Shown: positions 62,588 through 64,000 of the stretch, one piece after another
How the letters are laid out: each line of letters starts with the position of its first letter
Numbering within the stretch: position 1 is the stretch's first letter
Source: Arcobacter suis CECT 7833
GTDB taxonomy: Bacteria > Campylobacterota > Campylobacteria > Campylobacterales > Arcobacteraceae
Length of the DNA stretch: 64,000 bases
NCBI RefSeq assembly: GCF_003544815.1
Contig: NZ_CP032100.1
Span: forward strand, 1,550,001-1,614,000
Direction: 5' to 3'
Notes under the pieces: model-generated
Told to the model about the DNA's origin: nothing
What the model saw: the letters and a program-made list of their open reading frames with translations, nothing else
Database searches by the model: none
Position numbers and translations under genes: made by a program

Positions 62588-62647
62588 TTGGAATATAATT
62601 CCCGTCAGCTAAATTTTTATAAAAGAAAAAATTTATGGAAATTTTAA
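62588..62647 (+). CDS. Leader ORF (19 codons) overlapping CNNM gene start
   Basis: TTG at 62588 has a near-perfect ribosome site AGGAG 6 nt upstream and opens a 19-codon ORF ([19 protein letters not shown]). Its TAA lies 13 nt inside the downstream CNNM gene. The ATG of the latter, at 62635, has only a weak A-rich site and lies within the leader ORF (TTATGG). The peptide is basic and aromatic. This would couple CNNM translation to leader translation. The ribosome site and frames are direct observation; translation is inference. Confidence 0.5.
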   Translation: MEYNSRQLNFYKRKNLWKF

Positions 62648-63684
62648 TATTACTATTCACCATAGTTATTGGTACAGCTTTTTTATGTTCACTTTTAGAA
62701 TCTATTTTATTATCAACAAATATCACTTATATCTCTGTGTTAGAAAAAGACCATCCAAGCGCTGGACGACTTCTTAAAAAATTAAAATTAGACATAGATA
62801 AATCTATTGCTGCAATTCTTATATTAAGTACAACGGCAAATACTTTGGGCGCTATTGCTATTGGAATACAAGCAAAAAATGTTTTTGAAGGAAATAGTAC
62901 TTTAATAATGGTTATTTCTATAATTCTTACTTTAGTTGTTTTATTTTTTTGCGAAATAATTCCTAAAACAATTGGTGCAATTTACTGGAAACAATTAGCT
63001 ATTTATACTCCAAGAATTATAAACTTATTTATATTTATAACTTATCCATTGATTATTCTTACTCAAATTATTACAAAAAAAGTTGGTACAGAAACCCATG
63101 ATAAGATTTCAAGAGAAGAGTTATTACAAGCTACATTACTAAGTGAAGAAGAAGGTATTATCAGTGATTTAGAATCACATATTATTGAAAATACTCTTGA
63201 TTTAAATACTAAAAAATTAAAAGATATTTTAACTCCACGTTCTGTTATGTATGCAGTTGAAAAAAATAGTGAAATCAAAGATATAATTGAAGATAAAAGA
63301 ACTATTAAATTTTCAAGAATTCCAGTATATGAGGGAACTATTGATAATATTGTAGGAATTATTCTAACAAAAAAACTATTTAAACAAGCATTAAAAGAAA
63401 AAGATATAAGTTTAGAAGATGTTATGAAACCTGTATTTTCTTTACATGAAAGTATCAATGTGGCAAAAGCTTTGAAATTATTTATTCAAAAGAAAGAGCA
63501 TATGTTTATAGTTCATGATTCATACAATCAAACAGAAGGAATTGTAACTTTAGAAGATTGTATAGAGACTCTTTTAGGTCTTGAAATCATGGATGAATTA
63601 GATACAACTGCTGATATGAGAAAATTAGCTTTAAATAAAATGAAAGCAAAAAGAAAAGAGGAAGAAACAAAGGAAATGTTATGA
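62635..63684 (+). CDS. CNNM-CBS transporter-like protein (TlyC/CorC-like)
   Basis: A 349-residue membrane protein. The CNNM domain has about four membrane segments ([65 protein letters not shown]), the linker [17 protein letters not shown], and two CBS domains ([51 protein letters not shown]). CNNM proteins export magnesium or cobalt. There is no obvious CorC_HlyC C-terminal domain. Its end overlaps the next gene by 4 nt (ATGA). Confidence 0.88.
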   Translation: MEILILLFTIVIGTAFLCSLLESILLSTNITYISVLEKDHPSAGRLLKKLKLDIDKSIAAILILSTTANTLGAIAIGIQAKNVFEGNSTLIMVISIILTLVVLFFCEIIPKTIGAIYWKQLAIYTPRIINLFIFITYPLIILTQIITKKVGTETHDKISREELLQATLLSEEEGIISDLESHIIENTLDLNTKKLKDILTPRSVMYAVEKNSEIKDIIEDKRTIKFSRIPVYEGTIDNIVGIILTKKLFKQALKEKDISLEDVMKPVFSLHESINVAKALKLFIQKKEHMFIVHDSYNQTEGIVTLEDCIETLLGLEIMDELDTTADMRKLALNKMKAKRKEEETKEML

Positions 63685-64000
63685 GTACAACATTTGATTA
63701 TGAAAATCTAAAACTTTTTTATATAGGAAAAGAAAAAACAAATGAACAAATTTTTGCTCCTTTAGTTTATAAAAACAAAGATTTAACAACTCACGCAGCA
63801 ATCATTGGAATGACAGGAAGTGGAAAAACTGGTCTTGGAATTTCACTTTTAGAAGAAGCTGCAATTGATAATATTCCCTCAATTATAATTGATCCAAAAG
63901 GTGATATGGGAAATCTACTTCTTACTTTTCCCAACTTACAAGGAAGTGATTTTGAACCTTGGATTGAAGAACAAGATGCTCTAAATAATAGTTTGAGTGT
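63681..64000 (+). CDS. HerA-like P-loop ATPase, N-terminal part cut by window edge
   Basis: The first 106 residues of an open frame. A beta-rich N terminus ([19 protein letters not shown]) is followed by [23 protein letters not shown], a HerA/DUF87-type Walker A (about 44-51), and [18 protein letters not shown], which matches the Walker B-like strand of these ATPases. HerA-type proteins translocate DNA or load nucleases in repair, defence or division. The rest of the protein is outside the window, so its class is undecided. Confidence 0.8.
   Translation, partial: MSTTFDYENLKLFYIGKEKTNEQIFAPLVYKNKDLTTHAAIIGMTGSGKTGLGISLLEEAAIDNIPSIIIDPKGDMGNLLLTFPNLQGSDFEPWIEEQDALNNSLS

Overview
The window is strongly AT-rich, densely coding chromosomal DNA from a Campylobacterota bacterium, most likely of the Arcobacter/Aliarcobacter group. 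This rests on gene content and order: ppiD-ftsA-ftsZ, mltD-rlpA-hisB-kdsC-lptC-lptA-engB, rplI-hslV-hslU, coaD-tmk-hisS-speA-cysE, flagellar genes scattered singly, and an oxygen-dependent HemF that points to an oxygen-tolerant member of the phylum. Nearly all of it is core metabolism, envelope, division and flagellar genes in short operons, often with 1-17 nt overlaps. Accessory DNA is limited.

Layout. 1-800: divergent phage-type regulators with a repeated TGTTGAA operator, on the 3' side of a tRNA-Glu, probably the edge of an integrated element. 1.0-7.5 kb (-): Sua5-like, carB, thiF-like, xseB, metX and a phosphatase-like protein. 7.5-10 kb (+): hemF, a small acidic protein and a YeeE/YedE sulfur transporter, closed by a strong bidirectional terminator. 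10-19.4 kb (-): ftsZ, ftsA, ppiD, recD2, arsC-like, and a two-gene GMC dehydrogenase whose junction carries a 61-bp tandem duplication. 19.4-24.5 kb (+): fliK, flhB-like, a membrane protein, mrdA (PBP2) and fliP. 24.6-30 kb (+): a tripartite RND efflux operon whose permease is split into two half-size genes. 30-33.4 kb: two flavin-type PNPOx proteins divergent from a MocR regulator, and two orphan proteins. 33.6-41 kb (-): transglutaminase, GNAT, EngB, Lpt/Kdo genes, hisB, rlpA, mltD, tatD. 41-44.2 kb (-): hslU, hslV, rplI and a recombinase-fold protein lacking catalytic residues. 44.3-50.5 kb (+): ubiX, coaD, tmk, hisS, speA, cysE, a TauE transporter, then a convergent DEAD-box helicase. 51.8-58.8 kb is more accessory: an ATP-grasp ligase, an HPP transporter with its TetR repressor and paired operators, a zinc-ribbon membrane protein, a ClbS/DfsB-like protein, argC, an acetyltransferase, a RelE/Phd toxin-antitoxin pair and an orphan gene. 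58.9-64 kb: uvrA, DUF309, a possible FlaG-like protein, a CNNM/CBS protein behind a 19-codon leader ORF, and the start of a HerA-like ATPase.

The most notable observations are as follows. Three genes (tatD, the ATP-grasp ligase, the zinc-ribbon membrane protein) have a good Shine-Dalgarno sequence at correct distance but ATA or ATC where the start codon should be. The RND pump is split exactly between its two repeat halves. A 61-bp tandem duplication spans a stop/start junction. A serine-recombinase homologue appears catalytically dead. An overlapping leader ORF precedes the CNNM gene. No CRISPR array, rRNA gene or intact insertion sequence was seen. No gap between genes exceeds about 300 bases; the longest, 33378-33672, holds only AT-rich DNA and one inverted repeat.
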